DNA of 64,000 bases from Diorhabda sublineata (GCF_026230105.1 NC_079477.1:12343001-12407000); one strand, 5' to 3'. Positions 48,201 through 60,894 are shown, counted from the first letter of the stretch. The notes: generated by a model from the sequence alone, not told the origin. Translations and numbers: made by a program.

Positions 48201-49699
48201 TGCACGCTTGAATGATTTAACTTGCATCTAAGCTACAAATTGGGAACTGTGAAATAGAGGCAAGACAGCAGAAAGATAAATAAAATATAAATATGAATGG
48301 TGAGATATAAAACAATAGTATACAAAAGGAGCAAACTTTCAGAAATAACCTTCTTTTCATAAAATGGCTTTGTATCATCTTGAAAGTGATATCCAGTGGA
48401 TAAAAGGCCAAATTTGGCCAAATTCAATAAAGATGCAACTAAGTACAGTGAGCAATTCTTAAGAAAATTCTTGAGAACATTAACAATAGAAAACACGTAT
48501 CTAAAACTTGTTTTATCTTCCGATAATGGGTCTCAGAAAACTATTTTCAAAAATCTGTGCTCATGAGCCAAAATTTGTTCTATTAGATGAAACAAATGTT
48601 GACTACTAAGAATACAATTAACTTGTTGTCAGCTTTAATTTATTCGTATTTTATTTGGTACCTTCTTTACAATGCTTAAGTTTTGTCAGTTTTTTATAAA
48701 TTTTTGCTTGTGTGCGACGGTATAACGATTCGAATTCCTATTCCTCAGTTTAGTAAAAATACGAGCTGGATCGTTTCACGCCTGCAAATTGCTAGGTGGA
48801 CACTCACTTAGTCTATAAATATCTTCCCATGATTAATATCTATTTCCTTGAACATATTTATGTCTCAATTTACGTCTGCTTTCATTAATTTCAGGATTTT
48901 TTTATCATTATTTGTTTATAATAGTAAGAACCAATCCCTTTGGGTATGTATGCAGTTATTCCAATCAAGTCTTATATTTTCCACTGGACCATTTCTGAGA
49001 ACATTCAAAATGCTTATTCGTTATGGTTTCAGATTTCGTTATATTTCTTTCTATTACTAAGCATTTTCTTGGATTTAATAGGAAATTCGTCAATTCATGA
49101 CATTCATATTATTTGTTTCCGCATCAATATTTGATATAACTCAAATAAAAACTTGTTGGTTGTAGCATTTGTCTGGGTATAGTATTATCGTATTATTGCA
49201 GTACTTCATGTGTTGAAAGAAAATGTACAGAACAATTTTGTTGCCTCAATACCTGTATAGTTTGTTTCGTAAAAGTTATTAGTTCGAAAATTATCAAATT
49301 GATGAATTTGTAAACTAAAAAAAAACAACACCTCTTGATAATATTGTTCCTTGATGATATTTCAATAGCACTTTCAGAGAGATGAGTCTAATTTCTCTTA
49401 TCCGTAATCAATATCAAAAAATAAGTTGAGTGGATTTCATTAGAAAATAAACTATCAGTGTACTGGTACAATGTGAAAGTTTTTTCAGTACAAATCCCGC
49501 TTTATAATGATAAATAATTATATTCTTTGTAACCTCAGACAAATTGGCAAAATCGAACAATTTTTAATATTATTTGTAGGCCTTTCGCACAGTATCAACG
49601 GAAGTAGTACTTTTGACTTGATACCTATAGACTGGCGAGGGAAAGAAGATAGTGAAGATAAGGTAACCAAGGTAATGTAACGTAAATGTAATTAAAGAG
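45216..49699. other. Long stretch without a recognisable gene
   Basis: Frames here (45243-45476, 48217-48496 and others) are hydrophobic or low in complexity and carry no known motif. No repeat boundary was confirmed. Confidence 0.45.
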
Positions 49700-49790
49700 G
49701 CAGAGGTATTCGTGGAAGCCTTCCAAAGACGATGGGACCATATGACAGACAAAGGTAGCTGTACAAAAAGCAAAAAGATTGCATGAGCAT
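49700..49790 (+). pseudogene. Possible LINE C-terminal fragment
   Basis: The plus strand reads VEAFQRRWDHMTDKGSCTK, resembling the W-Q-x-R-W-D-x-x-x-K-G-R block that closes many LINE ORF2 proteins. It covers about 30 codons only, so chance similarity is possible. Confidence 0.3.
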
Positions 49791-50329
49791 TATAATAACC
49801 ATTACCTTATCGCGATTATTTACACTGAATATTCCATATGCTGAATTAGTTTACTACTTTTCTAGTGTAACTAAATGGGGTCATCTTTTATCAATTTGAC
49901 TTTGAATCTGAAGTACACATTCTGTCATCTTTGATCCTTAAAAAGGTATCCTAGCTCGCTACATTCCAATATTGAATTTAGAAGAACAAAGCAAATATTT
50001 CTCACTAGAAAAATTTCATAATATCATTCAAAACAAATTGATAGGGTTTAATGGATTATTAGATTAGATAACCGGGATTACCGGTGGCAAAATTATATGA
50101 ACTAAGGCTTAAATATAACTGTGATAACAGTCAAATCTTCTTTTCAACGCTGGAGCTAGCGATTATTAGATTTCAGATAATGATTTGTTTATTTCAATAT
50201 CTAACATTCTAATAATAAGTATCAGTTTGTTTGTTTATATATGAAACTAAAATTGGTGGTACTTATCAATTGGTTGTGAGCACAATACATCATGGATAAA
50301 ATTAGATATTGAATATTAAAGATAAATAT

Positions 50330-50700
50330 CACATGGAAAAAATAGCTGATGATTGTACTTCGGAAATATATTGATGAATTTCGTTGTAGTGGTATTGAAA
50401 CACTCATATAGGTAATTGCTGTCTAGTTTCGAGATCATATGCGTATATCTATAATTTGTCATCTGCGCAGATGTTGTACATTGCCTTTGATGCACCTTTT
50501 CGAACATTTTCAACATTTTTATACACCGAGCGAATTTTTCTTTTTAGCATTGTTCCGGTAATGCGGGATAAAACTATGTAGAATATTCGTGAAGGTAGTG
50601 ATACTACTGGCCAAAAATTTTTCAATCTCACGGTATAAGACATGACGATTGTGTTCAATCAGTTCTAGTATAGTATTGATGATCGATATTGTCATGTAAA
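50330..50700 (-). pseudogene. Mariner transposase fragment
   Basis: Read leftwards from about 50700: ELIEHNRHVLYREIEKFLAS and TFTNILHSF (second helix-turn-helix), then after a shift RKGASKAMYNICADDKL, a stop, and IYAYDLETRQQLPI. This is the mariner order LIEEDRHVTYREIE, SIHSILHEHL, RGASKAMYNIVTGDESWIYAYDPETKQQ. The catalytic D of TGDE appears as ADDK, so its status is unclear. The rest is lost. Confidence 0.8.
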
Positions 50701-51237
50701 ACAACAGGTTTTGAATAAATTATAGAAATTTCGTTCTGGCATGAATAGCGGCCACGTTTGAATTCATTAATTAAGTTCACACCAGAAATTTTAATCAGAC
50801 GGAAACATTATTTTTGAAAAGCCACAAATATAAATACCTGTCCTCATATTTTTGCCCATATAATGGAAGTAGTTGTATCTCTTAGTTACTTATTGATGTT
50901 GTTAAATAATGGACTGGGACAAAATGCTACAATTATAGTAATAGTAATGTTAATTTATATAGCACACATCGAAAGATTTTTAATCTGAAATAATATCACA
51001 AAAATGTAATTCTTCGTCTTGAATCAAATGATATTACCCATGATAAGTGGTGAAAAATTTCATTAAAGAGTGGATTTACTGAAGGTTGATTCTTTTGGGA
51101 TGTTAGAAACAAGGTTTTTGAACAGAGATATTTTGAAAACGTTGTAAATAGTTATAATTGACACTTTCTCATAAATGAAAGAAACACTTACTTCAATATT
51201 TTGTTATATTTAAAACTACTCAGCATATACATTAACG

Positions 51238-51297
<60 letters not shown>

Positions 51298-54105
51298 TTC
51301 TTTAATTTCTTATTTCTTAGACCTTTTTGATATATTAATGCATCTAAATTCTAAATGTTCTGATTCATAGGCCGTTTATGTCTTGGGTTCCACCATATAG
51401 AACAAATTTCATGTATGGAGTTTCTTCCAGTCTTCTCCATAATGCGCTCGCTGTAAGGCAACTTTTTTCTTTTCGTTCACTGTGTTCTACTTGTTTATCA
51501 TGACTGAATCTATATTAGGAATGCTTTTCCCTTTTTTTCTTAACGGATGTTTTTGCACCCTAAGTCTATTCAGTAGTGACTATTCTCGGGCTATTTTCAT
51601 CTCTTCTAAATACTTTGAAATTATCATTTTTTATTTTAGAAAAAGCAAAATGCCGCTGATTTGGCAGCTTGATAAATTTAATAGTTTCCCCTTTCCAGCC
51701 CTTAAGTTAAACATCTTGTCCAATTCCTTAAATAAGACCAAACATGAAGGTATAAAAAAGTGCCCCTGTATTGGAAACAAAATCTTCCATCCATCTACCT
51801 GATTTTGTTTAGAAATCCAGCTGTAACACATACTAATTCCAATTGTTTTCTTTTTTTTTCTATCAATTGTACACAACTTCAACAAATAGGGTTTCAAAAG
51901 AGCAAAATAAAATTTGTCTAAAGTAACTTTTCCTCAATGGTCATTCAGTATTTTCTTTTCAATACAAGGTTTGTTCTTTGGGGTAGATAGTTTTTTGTCA
52001 CAGTGTCAATTCTCCTTCTATTTATCCTTTGGGTTTATTGACGTTTGTTCTTAACTGATACTGTTCTAAGATTATATGATGGAGTCTCGATAAATGATAT
52101 GGTTTGGTCGATATATTTAGGTATTTACTTCAGTAATTGTAAGCTAAATACTTTGAAACGCAAATGGTTTGTGGCTAGAGGTGCAGCAAACGGCAAAATG
52201 TCGTCTATACTTCATTTTATATTTTACAAAACTAAGCCTATCAATACCAAAAATTATCCAATTCGTCTTTCCTTCCGTGTTTTTCCCTCACTTACTGGTA
52301 ATACCTTTACTTCTATCTCTCAGAATAAATGATTGATCAAATAACCATTTTAAAGCAATTAATATTAAGACAAAAACAGCACGGAGAAAGTGCCAACGAC
52401 TCCACTTTACAGACGCCACATGACTATAAAGGTATTTCTGGTGATAATTTGTAAAAGCACAATAACATGGTAATTTTACTATAAAAAAAATAGTACGCTG
52501 TGACAATCTTGTGAACCACTATATGGAATTTGGATAGAAATTGTACTTTTTTTACTCAGATCAAATAAGAGTTTCTAAGGTTTGGAATTATTATTGTGGA
52601 TTGTGCACTATGGAACTAACCCCACTTACTATACATAAAATGCATTAGAGATTGAAAGCTTTGCGGTTTTATAATACTATTATTAATTAACGTTAGAAAA
52701 TATACCATTAGAGACATATATCCTATTTTTAGTAAAACTTAGAGATTGTATACTTTGGAATTAGCCCCCTTAATGATATTAGCTGTAGAGGAGAACAAAC
52801 TTTTTTATTGTTGAGGTTTACTAAAACTTATATTGAGACAATACTTATTTGCGATTATTGTGCGCTTTGTGTTTGTGGTGTACTTATTGGCACTGTACAG
52901 GGTTTCTAGAACGATGCACTGCAACCCAGCAAATTTCAATTAACCTTATCAGAACATAAGATTTCTCTATCACTTAATGAGTTACATAATACTTATTATT
53001 TAGTTTAAGCAAACAGTTACTTTTGTTAGATGCTTGTTTATTGAAATTTGACATATTTTCAAAAAATCAGTAATTGTTGATAAAATAAAAGCATTTGGTA
53101 ACACAAAATATTTCTGTTACGTGTTTGTCAGGCATTCCTTGCGTACCAGAAATAAAAGTCAACTACCAGACTCAAAATAGGAACTTATTAATGTTATTCA
53201 CAACTGAAAGGAAATTTCTTACACGAAGAAACTTATCTTGTAACTGATTTTGTTTCAAGGTTCGCAAGTAAACATCATGAACATCTTTATATCATTAAAT
53301 TAGTTAAACTTTACTTAGATGTATGGTATTAATCTATAATTGAGATATGGTATCTAAAAGAAATGGATTATATGATGTGAATGATAAGTTTATTCCACGA
53401 AAACTGTTCACGTAATTAGTTTTTGTTTGTTTGAATATCAAAAGCACGCAATACGCAAAAACTAAGATGTGTTCAAAAGAGACACAATGACGGAAAACAA
53501 AAGTTAATGCTATCAAAGACTATATAATAATTGATCAGTATGAATTTTTCTCTCTGATACTTATACACACCTTTGTTCGTCTACCCTGTAAATAAAGAAC
53601 TCGGCCAATCTCCGACAATCCGAAAAAAACGCCAACACATTATTCCTTACAAACTTTCTACCGTCGGTTATTCAGTTTGCATGTTAGTTTTAAAAGACTG
53701 AACCCAGTCTCAACTCATTCGAACTTACACGCAAGTTAGCTGACCGAAAGCCCACGCGTCCAAGAACTACTGTCACACGATTTTTTATTCAACGATACGG
53801 TCAATTTCGTTATAATAAGCTCGAGTCAAAGACTTGGTGACTTCGTGTATTTCCAACTATATAATGAATATCTGATTGAAATTAGATCCAGTGGCGTACT
53901 TGCACAACTATAATAATAAAATTTACATGTAAATAATTGATTCCAACGCAGATTTTGTTAGAAGAAAAAAAAATCTCTCATTTTTTATTTTCCTCTGTTA
54001 TAGAAGTATTTGATAAGATTAGGTATGAAAAATTAACAGAAAAGGAAGTGTTTTTCTCAATGTTCTTCACAATTAAATTAAATATCCAAAACTACTATCA
54101 TTCAC
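50701..54105. other. Stretch without a recognisable gene, with a TA microsatellite
   Basis: Frames at 51482-51802 and 52045-52332 (plus) and 51631-51897 (minus) are open for up to 106 codons but show no recognisable motif. They may be decayed coding. The microsatellite is listed separately. Confidence 0.45.
51241..51294. repeat. (TA)n microsatellite, 27 units
   Basis: Uninterrupted dinucleotide tract of about 54 bases, similar in kind to the one at 30555-30634. Confidence 0.97.
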
Positions 54106-54310
54106 TTATTGACAATAACCGAGGCGATTTTGGAATTCACGTACAATATTTTGTATGACCTCAGGAGTTAATTTGTTAATTTCTTCCGTTACCCTAACTT
54201 TTAAATCAGCAAAATTATCTGGTCTATTGACATATACTTTATCAGGTATTTTGGTATCTGTTCTGCTACACATCAGGAAAAATTATTTGAAGATACTGAA
54301 ATATAGTCAA
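54106..54310 (-). pseudogene. Mariner-like transposase C-terminus (copy A)
   Basis: The minus strand gives IIFPDV, a junction, then VNRPDNFADLKVRVTEEINK, LTPEVIQNI and EFQNRLGYCQ with stop at 54106-54108. This is the C-terminus of the insect mariner-like group whose plus-strand relative starts at 54418. The middle of the domain between FPDV and KVYVNRP is deleted. Confidence 0.75.
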
Positions 54311-54417
54311 CAAGCCAAATACGCAATTGATATCAATCTAGTAGGCTGCTGTCATTTCGTTATTTAAAATTTACCTTCTAAAAGACGTCAGTATTCTGCG
54401 CTTATCAAATTCAATTA

Positions 54418-55405
54418 TGGCTCATTTGTCCGAGACTCAAAGAATAGACATACGAATTATGATTTGTTGTGGTAATAAAACAAAAAGAAATGAGGTTTGC
54501 GAAATTTTTAATAATTATTATTATTGTTGACGTGTTGACCAGGACGTCAATGTATAGTTAGCAAAATTGAAAAAATGTTTCGTCAAACTGTACATGTAAA
54601 GTGTATTGAAAAACCAGGTAGAATTGTTCAATTCACTGATGAAAAAAAGTTACCTGTACTTCTAGAGATTGACAATGATATTTTGAAAGTTTTGCATAAA
54701 TAAAAATACCACCCTTACAAAGTTCAGTTGGTTCAGGAGTTAAATGAAGATGATCCTGATAGAAGAAGCACCCTGTGAATTGATGATGTACAGAATGAAC
54801 GCAGATTTGCAGTACATAAGCAAAATAGTTTTTTCTGATGAAGTAACGTTTCATTTAAACGGAACGGCTAACAAACAGAACTTGTATATATTAGAGCAGA
54901 GAAAATCACTGGACGTGTGAGACTCACACTCAAAATCCTAAATAAGTTAACGTGGTGAACGGGCTGGCTATATTCATTAATAATACAACTATTGGCCCTT
55001 ATTTTTTTGAAGACACAGTTAATGGTGAAGTTTATCTAGTTTTTTTATTAACTTCTTAGTGCCTATATTACAAAGACTTTTTCCTGATGTTAATAATCGA
55101 AAAGAGATAGATCGATCTATATACTACCATCAAGATGGACACCACCGTATTTTGCACATACAGTTACACATTATTTGAACAAGATTTTTCCCAATAAGTG
55201 GATTGGAAGACATGGAACGATCAAATGGCCGCCTAGATCCCCCGATTTGACTCCATTATTTAAAATCTAAAGTATATTTCAATTGACTAGACAATATTGC
55301 TGATTTAAAAGTTAGAATAACGGAAGAAATTAACAAAATAACACCTGAGGTCATACAAAATGTACGAAACTTCAAAAATCGCCGAATGGTGGTCATTTTG
55401 AACAG
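54418..55405 (+). pseudogene. Mariner-like transposase, nearly full length but broken (copy B)
   Basis: The start MAHLSETQRIDIRIMICCGN and NEVCEIFNNYY form the first helix-turn-helix. Further on come YHPYKVQLVQELNEDDPDRR, ISKIVFSDEVTFHLNGTANK (first catalytic D), LQRLFPDVNNRKEI, YYHQDGHHRI (the QDGAPPH motif with its D), WIGRHG-like and PPDLTPL-like segments in other frames, then LKSKVYFN and VRITEEINKITPEVIQNV. All landmarks appear in order over about 330 codons. Multiple stops and shifts inactivate it. It lies head-to-head with copy A of the same family. Terminal repeats were not located. Confidence 0.8.
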
Positions 55406-55814
55406 TTAATTTAATTGTGAAGTTGTGTGATAGAGACATTATCGAAATTTTACATCTTAAAAATTAATTTTCTCAGTTATGATTACATCAAATTCAAAAA
55501 ACTTCATATTACTGAACAGAGGACTAAAGTCCCTTTCCAACAAGATTCCACATGATCCTCTTATTTATTTAAAATTTTTGAGGGGCGCTGAAGGGGGTAA
55601 TATTTTCATAATGTAAATTGTCAATTTCAGAATAAAAATCGATCTGTTTTTTCTACATAGTACATAATTAAATTCATTCCACACAGAGAGACTGCATTTT
55701 ATATAAACCATATGGATTGGATCAACATTCTGGGTTTGGAGAAGGATGATCATGAATAAACCATATTTTTACACTGAATCAGTTGACTGAGAAAAAATTA
55801 GTTAACAGCTAGAA
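55406..55814. other. Spacer, nothing recognised
   Basis: No frame or repeat could be assigned. Confidence 0.4.
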
Positions 55815-56090
55815 AAAATCATTTGCTGTTAGTTGACTTAACAGAAGCTTACGACAACGTTTCTCTTTGTATATTCTGAAAAGTACTTGAAAATATTTCT
55901 CTAAACATAACTCTGATTCGAGCAGTATAGAAACTCTTTGATAACTACTACTCAAAAATTAAAATAAACAACCAGTTTCTCTGTAGCTTGAACTGATGAA
56001 GTCGCAAAAGTATTTCTGGTCCTGATGCCAACTATTCCCACTACATGTTTAATGAATAACTACTGGACTTTCAGCTTTTGTCTTATTAAA
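55815..56090 (+). pseudogene. LINE-type reverse transcriptase fragment
   Basis: The plus strand reads LLLVDLTEAYDNVSLCIF, then after a stop KVLENISLNITLIRAV and KLFDNYYSKIKINNQFLCS. This corresponds to the F-x-D-L-x-K-A-Y-D-x-V-x-R catalytic segment (first RT aspartate) and following helix of LINE reverse transcriptases. The R-Q-G-C-P-L-S-P and F-A-D-D parts were not found after it. It is a short, dead fragment. Confidence 0.7.
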
Positions 56091-56842
56091 TAAAACCCAG
56101 AAATCCGATTTTGTTTTCTTGTTAGGTTTCTTCATTTATAGAATCGTGGCTATTAACAAGGGAAAAGGTCTCGTCAGGTTCGTATTGATTTCCTTGTTGA
56201 TATTCTTCTCATACAATTGAAATATTTGTCTTCTTTCATTGCCTCATTATATCTAAATCGAAATTTGTTTGAGATTATTTTAACTGAGAATTCAGAAAAG
56301 AAATCATGAATAAGTGTTATAGACATGAATTATAAGCATCATGTAGCCACTCGCTCTGATCGTTCTAACAGTATCTTCTATCAGGTTACTGCCAACTTAC
56401 TAGTAAAATTTCATTGAATTTTTGTCAAAACTAAATATTCAAAAATCAACCAGCAATGAGAAATATCTCTTTCAATAAAACTCACATACTTTTTAGTGAT
56501 ACCTGTACATATTTTATGGGGAAAATATCAAATAAACTTGGAGGAACATAGTTTTGAAAATAATAATATGAGAGTCTTCTCTAAGTTCAACAATAAGGTA
56601 ACCTAATTGTGAGCACAAGTTAATTCTCACTGATTAGGGTAGTAGAGGATATTCCCTTATCAATGACCGAGATCTTACATGCTATGGCTATCGATTACAT
56701 ACAACGAAAAATTTTATAACGTGTGCACCTTAACTGGACAGGTCTTTTTATTCAACACACAATTAAATACTTATGCTAATTAATTTATTATTGAAGCGCG
56801 TTTCTGTAACGAAGTTATCATCTTCTTATACTGTGTGTCTTA
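56091..56842. other. Spacer, nothing recognised
   Basis: No frame or repeat could be assigned. Confidence 0.4.
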
Positions 56843-57839
56843 TACGAGGATGTTGATATCTAGTTAGTCTAGACCAGTTCCATGCATAAACAATATATTG
56901 CGTTACCATAGCAACGACCAATAACTTATTAGAAGTGTCAGTGTGAAATTTGACGTCAAAAAAGTAAACCAGAGTAACGCAATAAATTAAACGGAAAAAG
57001 ATGTCCACCGAAAATCATCAAGTACCTGTATTTAAAAGGGTTAAGAGGTAAGCAGATTTACGAAGATATGGTTAATACCCTTGGTGATCAATGTCCTTCC
57101 TAAGCGACCGTGAAACACTGAACTGCAAGCTTCAAAAGAGGTAAATTTTCCAGGTAGAAGCAACGCGTTCGATCTGTGCTCGATTTAAAACGTTGTAGAC
57201 TTCTTAAACCGAATTGTTACTATGGATGAAACTTGAGTATATTTCTACGATCCAGAAACAAAGCAACAATCGATGGAATGGCGACACTCTGGTTCTCCAA
57301 GACCCAAGAAGTTTCGTGTCCAAAAATTTGCTGGAAAAGTTCTTGCTTCAGTTTTTTGGGATTGCCATAGAGTAATTATGATTGATTTTTTGGATAAGGG
57401 TGGAAAAATAACTGGAGATTACTATTCGACATTACTGACCACTGTACGGAAAAAAATTAGACAGAAAAGATGCGGCAAACTATCCAAAGGAGTTTTGTTT
57501 TTGCAGGACAACGCCCCTGTACACAAATCTCATGTTGTAATGCAAAAATTTAGGGTTTGAATTACTGGAGCACCTTATTCATCACATTTGGCTTCGTTCG
57601 ACTATCACCTCTTTCCTCAACTGAAAAAAAGTTTAAAGGGCCGTAAATTTTCTTCCAACGAGGAGGTCTGGTTTGCAGAGCAAGAAAAAATATTTTTTTT
57701 GAAATGTCTGGAGACGTTGCCGGTTCGATATAATGAATGTATCCAATTAAGAGGAGAATATGATGAGTAATAAAACATTTTAGCATTGAAATTTTGTTTG
57801 GTTCTAAGTAGACTAAGATTTTTTCAATGTACCCTCGAA
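56843..57839 (+). mobile_element. Mariner, family M (copy 2, N-terminal part deleted)
   Basis: The left end is TACGAGGATGTTGATATCTA. The right end, inverted, begins TCGAGGGTACATTGAAAA, an imperfect match. The leader of about 155 bp is nearly identical to that of the copy at 35298. Compared with that copy, two pieces of the N-terminal coding region are missing (after the ATG, and from the end of the first helix-turn-helix to the first catalytic box), while the catalytic half is retained. Length is about 1.0 kb. Confidence 0.88.
57001..57770 (+). pseudogene. Mariner transposase catalytic half
   Basis: After a disrupted start, the sequence reads VTMDET, a stop, and YFYDPETKQQSMEWRHSGSP, then KFAGKVLASVFWDCHRVIMI, FLDKGGKITGDYYSTLL, GVLFLQDNAPVHKSHVV, a stop at about 57558, and YHLFPQLKKSLKGRKFSSNE with a tail CIQLRGEYDE. 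The first (MDET) and second (QDNAP) aspartates remain. The third, in YSPDLAPSDYHL, is changed: SSHLASFDYHL has histidine at that position. Two stops, one altered catalytic residue and the missing N-terminus make it inactive. Confidence 0.9.
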
Positions 57840-60034
57840 CAATGTAGGGTGAACGTAAAAAATGAACAGATCGCTGTGAAAGGCACTTGTATTGGGTAAT
57901 TCCTTTTTTGTCAGTTACCTGTTTGATTTCATCATGGAAAAAGGAGAGTTATTATCTTTCCAACAGAGCTATCATTTCATACTTATGAATCCTTCTTTTG
58001 ACTATGGTCAAAAAATAGAATTTTGATGCAACTAAACTACTTTCTTCCTGAATAAACTGAAAACTTCTTTGTATTTTACTTTATCTTAATTATGTACAAT
58101 CCGAATTCAAGTTTACAACAAAAAAATATCGAAAAAAATCATGAGAATATAGTCTAAATAACAAGAAAGTTCTGTGGGGAAAGGGACATTACGTGGAAAT
58201 TTAGTAAATAATAAAGAACTATCTTTACAAGGTCCATCCATTTTCTTTAGGAGTGTGAGGTAAATGATTTCCAATAGGAAATTAAATCTGGATTGATGAA
58301 AGACAATAATGTCCAAAAAAGGGGTGGTCTTATTTTTTCTGAGCCATAAATGCTTTTATGGTCCAGGTTCTAACATAGGCCTTTTACGATTCCAGAGGGA
58401 ATAAATTTTATACATTTTGCAGAATTATGGTCATCAACCCCACCTAGTTCATGCAGGACGATATGCACTTGGTTTGGATAGGTTAGATAATTTAATTTCA
58501 AAAGGGAAATTAAATATAAAGTGTGTGTATCATGTAGAAATAAAATCTACTAATTTATTTGACTAGGAAATATAATGTTTCACTCCACTCGAAATATTTT
58601 TGTGTACCATCTACTATAAAATATAGATTTTTAACATTTTTATAAACATATTAGTAAATAACGTTTTTAATTAAGACTTACAACTTATGTTGTAATAACT
58701 TCTATGATTAATAAAAATAATTTCAGAACTATTGGATATCTAAATTGCTTAGTAGAAATTACTCCTGCAGTGATCAGAAACTATTTTAGTTGTGTGTGTA
58801 GAAACTATTTTAGTTTGGTGTGTGTAACTTTATTGATTTATTCAAGACACCATTTTGAAATAATTCCAATTGAAAAACATTTTCAAAAAAGGTTTGGGTA
58901 TTAATAGATTATTACATGTAAGAAGCTTTCTTTCTTGAAATTGAATATGTGGTTAATGGTAAAGATTGATCTTCGTGATTTTCGTAATTATGTGTATCTG
59001 GAATTAATTTATAGTGAAAAATTATAAGGGGACAGACGTATTTTGAGAAGAACAAATAAAGATAAGGGCCAAGGAAACTTGACGCCGAAAATCTATTCGT
59101 CCTACAGTCTCCATATTCACCTTTGCTATTTGTTTCTATAAATGAGGAGGCTCGTCACAGTGTGTCAACGACTAGTATCTGCGCGTATACAGCCAATGAG
59201 AGACTCAGTAACCTATCTGTAGGTTGCCTTCTTTATTCCCTTGCCTGAGAATACAGCATCGAGATACAAACGTGTAAGCATTGCGAAATGGGAAGGCCCA
59301 CCATATCGTTGAAATATGTATAAATTTCAGACTGATTCTTTTCACAAAAATCCCAAACATCATGCTCCATCTTTCGTTGAAGAATATTCCTCACAATTAC
59401 TACTTAAAAATATACTTTTGTGTATTTCATATACCTAGACTTTAATCAGCATGCATTCTCATACGACCAGAGTTGATAGTTATGTCGATTTAGGTACGTC
59501 ACAATTTAGCATAAACTTTTTTTTCTACAAGAATGTTGTTTAAGAAAACTGTTGTTTTCTATCAGGATCATCTTCCTCGAGGATAATATATATCACCGCA
59601 GAGATTTTGTGATTTTCCTGAACTGGTAGTGGTAGGTAATTCACTTACAGTATTTAAGTTAAGAGTGACAGATAGACTAACGTTTCTTAATTAGGCTCAA
59701 CTTTAGTTTGTGTTCTTCCTCTATTAACAAATACAATCATTTGTAAATGATTAAAATATTCTCTGCATTTTTATTGAATAATATATAAAACGAAGAACTG
59801 CCTTTGTTTGAAAAACAATGCCGGCCTTGCTTGGCTACAATGGAATTTTAAATTTCGACGAATGCTCATATTTTTTATCCATTGCGGAATTCGTTTGATT
59901 TGAACTTTTTTTGAAACAATTGGTATATTTACATAGTTTCTTTTGAATAATTTCTAGAAAAGTCCATTTATCTATTTATTTTGTTTCTTAATGTTGTAGA
60001 AGTTTGAAGAATACTTCTGGTATATTCTTTATTC
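57840..60034. other. Spacer, nothing recognised
   Basis: Short frames only (for example 58704-58904 plus). A GC-richer patch near 59090-59290 has no assigned structure. Confidence 0.4.
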
Positions 60035-60072
60035 ATATATAAGGAGTTTTTGTAGTGCAGTTCAGTTCAGTC
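59952..60072 (+). promoter_or_regulatory. Candidate core promoter with heat-shock-like element
   Basis: TATATAAG lies at 60036-60043, and a TCAGTT/TCAGTC initiator pair follows at 60062-60072, placing the A at +1 about 28-33 nt after the TATA box, the normal insect spacing. At 59952-59959 TTCTAGAA forms one perfect pair of inverted heat-shock-factor half-sites (TTCnnGAA). Further half-site-like GAA/TTC triplets nearby (59924-60017) are out of the ideal 5-bp phase. An AATAAA 12 nt after the initiator (60076-60081) would instead suit the R region of an LTR, so an LTR promoter is the main alternative. Confidence 0.4.
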
Positions 60073-60894
60073 TATAATAAATAGTCGTAGTGAACAGAAC
60101 AAATTAGCAAAATACTCGAAAAATTTAAATAAATTATTTAAGTTAGTTAAGTGACGGTGAAAAGTGAATTATTATAAGTTTGTGAAGTGGAGAGTATTTT
60201 ATTAACCTCATAAAAATCACATAAATGAATAAGAAAAACTTTAAAAATTGTTCAAGACATAACATTTTTTGATTTGATTTTTGTTGTTATTCTTATCGAA
60301 TAATAATTTTTCTATTCAGTCATCAAATGAATGAAGTTATTACTTTACCAAATAAATTGTGACACCACAAATGAAATTTATTAATATGTATTGACGGGTC
60401 TAAACATAATTCGAAGAAAAAGTTAGTATTTGAGCTATCGAATTTTATATCAAATTACACAGTCATTTATAGTATCTTAAAATATTGCGCCTACGTTGTA
60501 TGATAATTTATTATTAGCACTTATAATGTTATTTATGAAATAATTGGAAAAACCTTTGAAACTGAAAATGCACGATGTGATAAATCTGAAAACAGTATAA
60601 ACCACGTTGAACCTGAATTATTTCAAAAAGCAGTGCGTAATAATATTAAAATGTACAAGGGACCATAAAATTATTAGATTTTCATGGAACATTGTACAAA
60701 ATTACAAAACATACATATTAAAATACAACCCGGTACAGGATTTATCTAAGTTAATAGTTGAGCCGGCTTTAATTCCCAACCAGATCAAATTGAATTTAGA
60801 GTTTATCTTGTAGTTATGTACAAGTGTAATGTTTTATGTATATGTGATCATTTTGAGGCTAGTACTCAAGAGAAAATATTATGTACAGAATAAA
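60064..60894 (+). ncRNA. Candidate transcription unit without a long reading frame
   Basis: From the putative start the sequence is A-rich and purine-rich with runs such as GTGAACAGAACAAATTAGC, in the style of insect stress-gene leaders. It has no reading frame longer than 68 codons (60607-60813, no motif) and ends with AATAAA at 60889-60894. The first ATG after the leader opens only a 15-codon peptide. It could be a noncoding stress-responsive RNA or a solo LTR plus flank. There is no expression evidence. Confidence 0.25.

Noticed and set aside
51482..52332. Long plus-strand frames as a gene
   Set aside because: Both strands are similarly open and neither translation shows a domain, so they are treated as unassigned.
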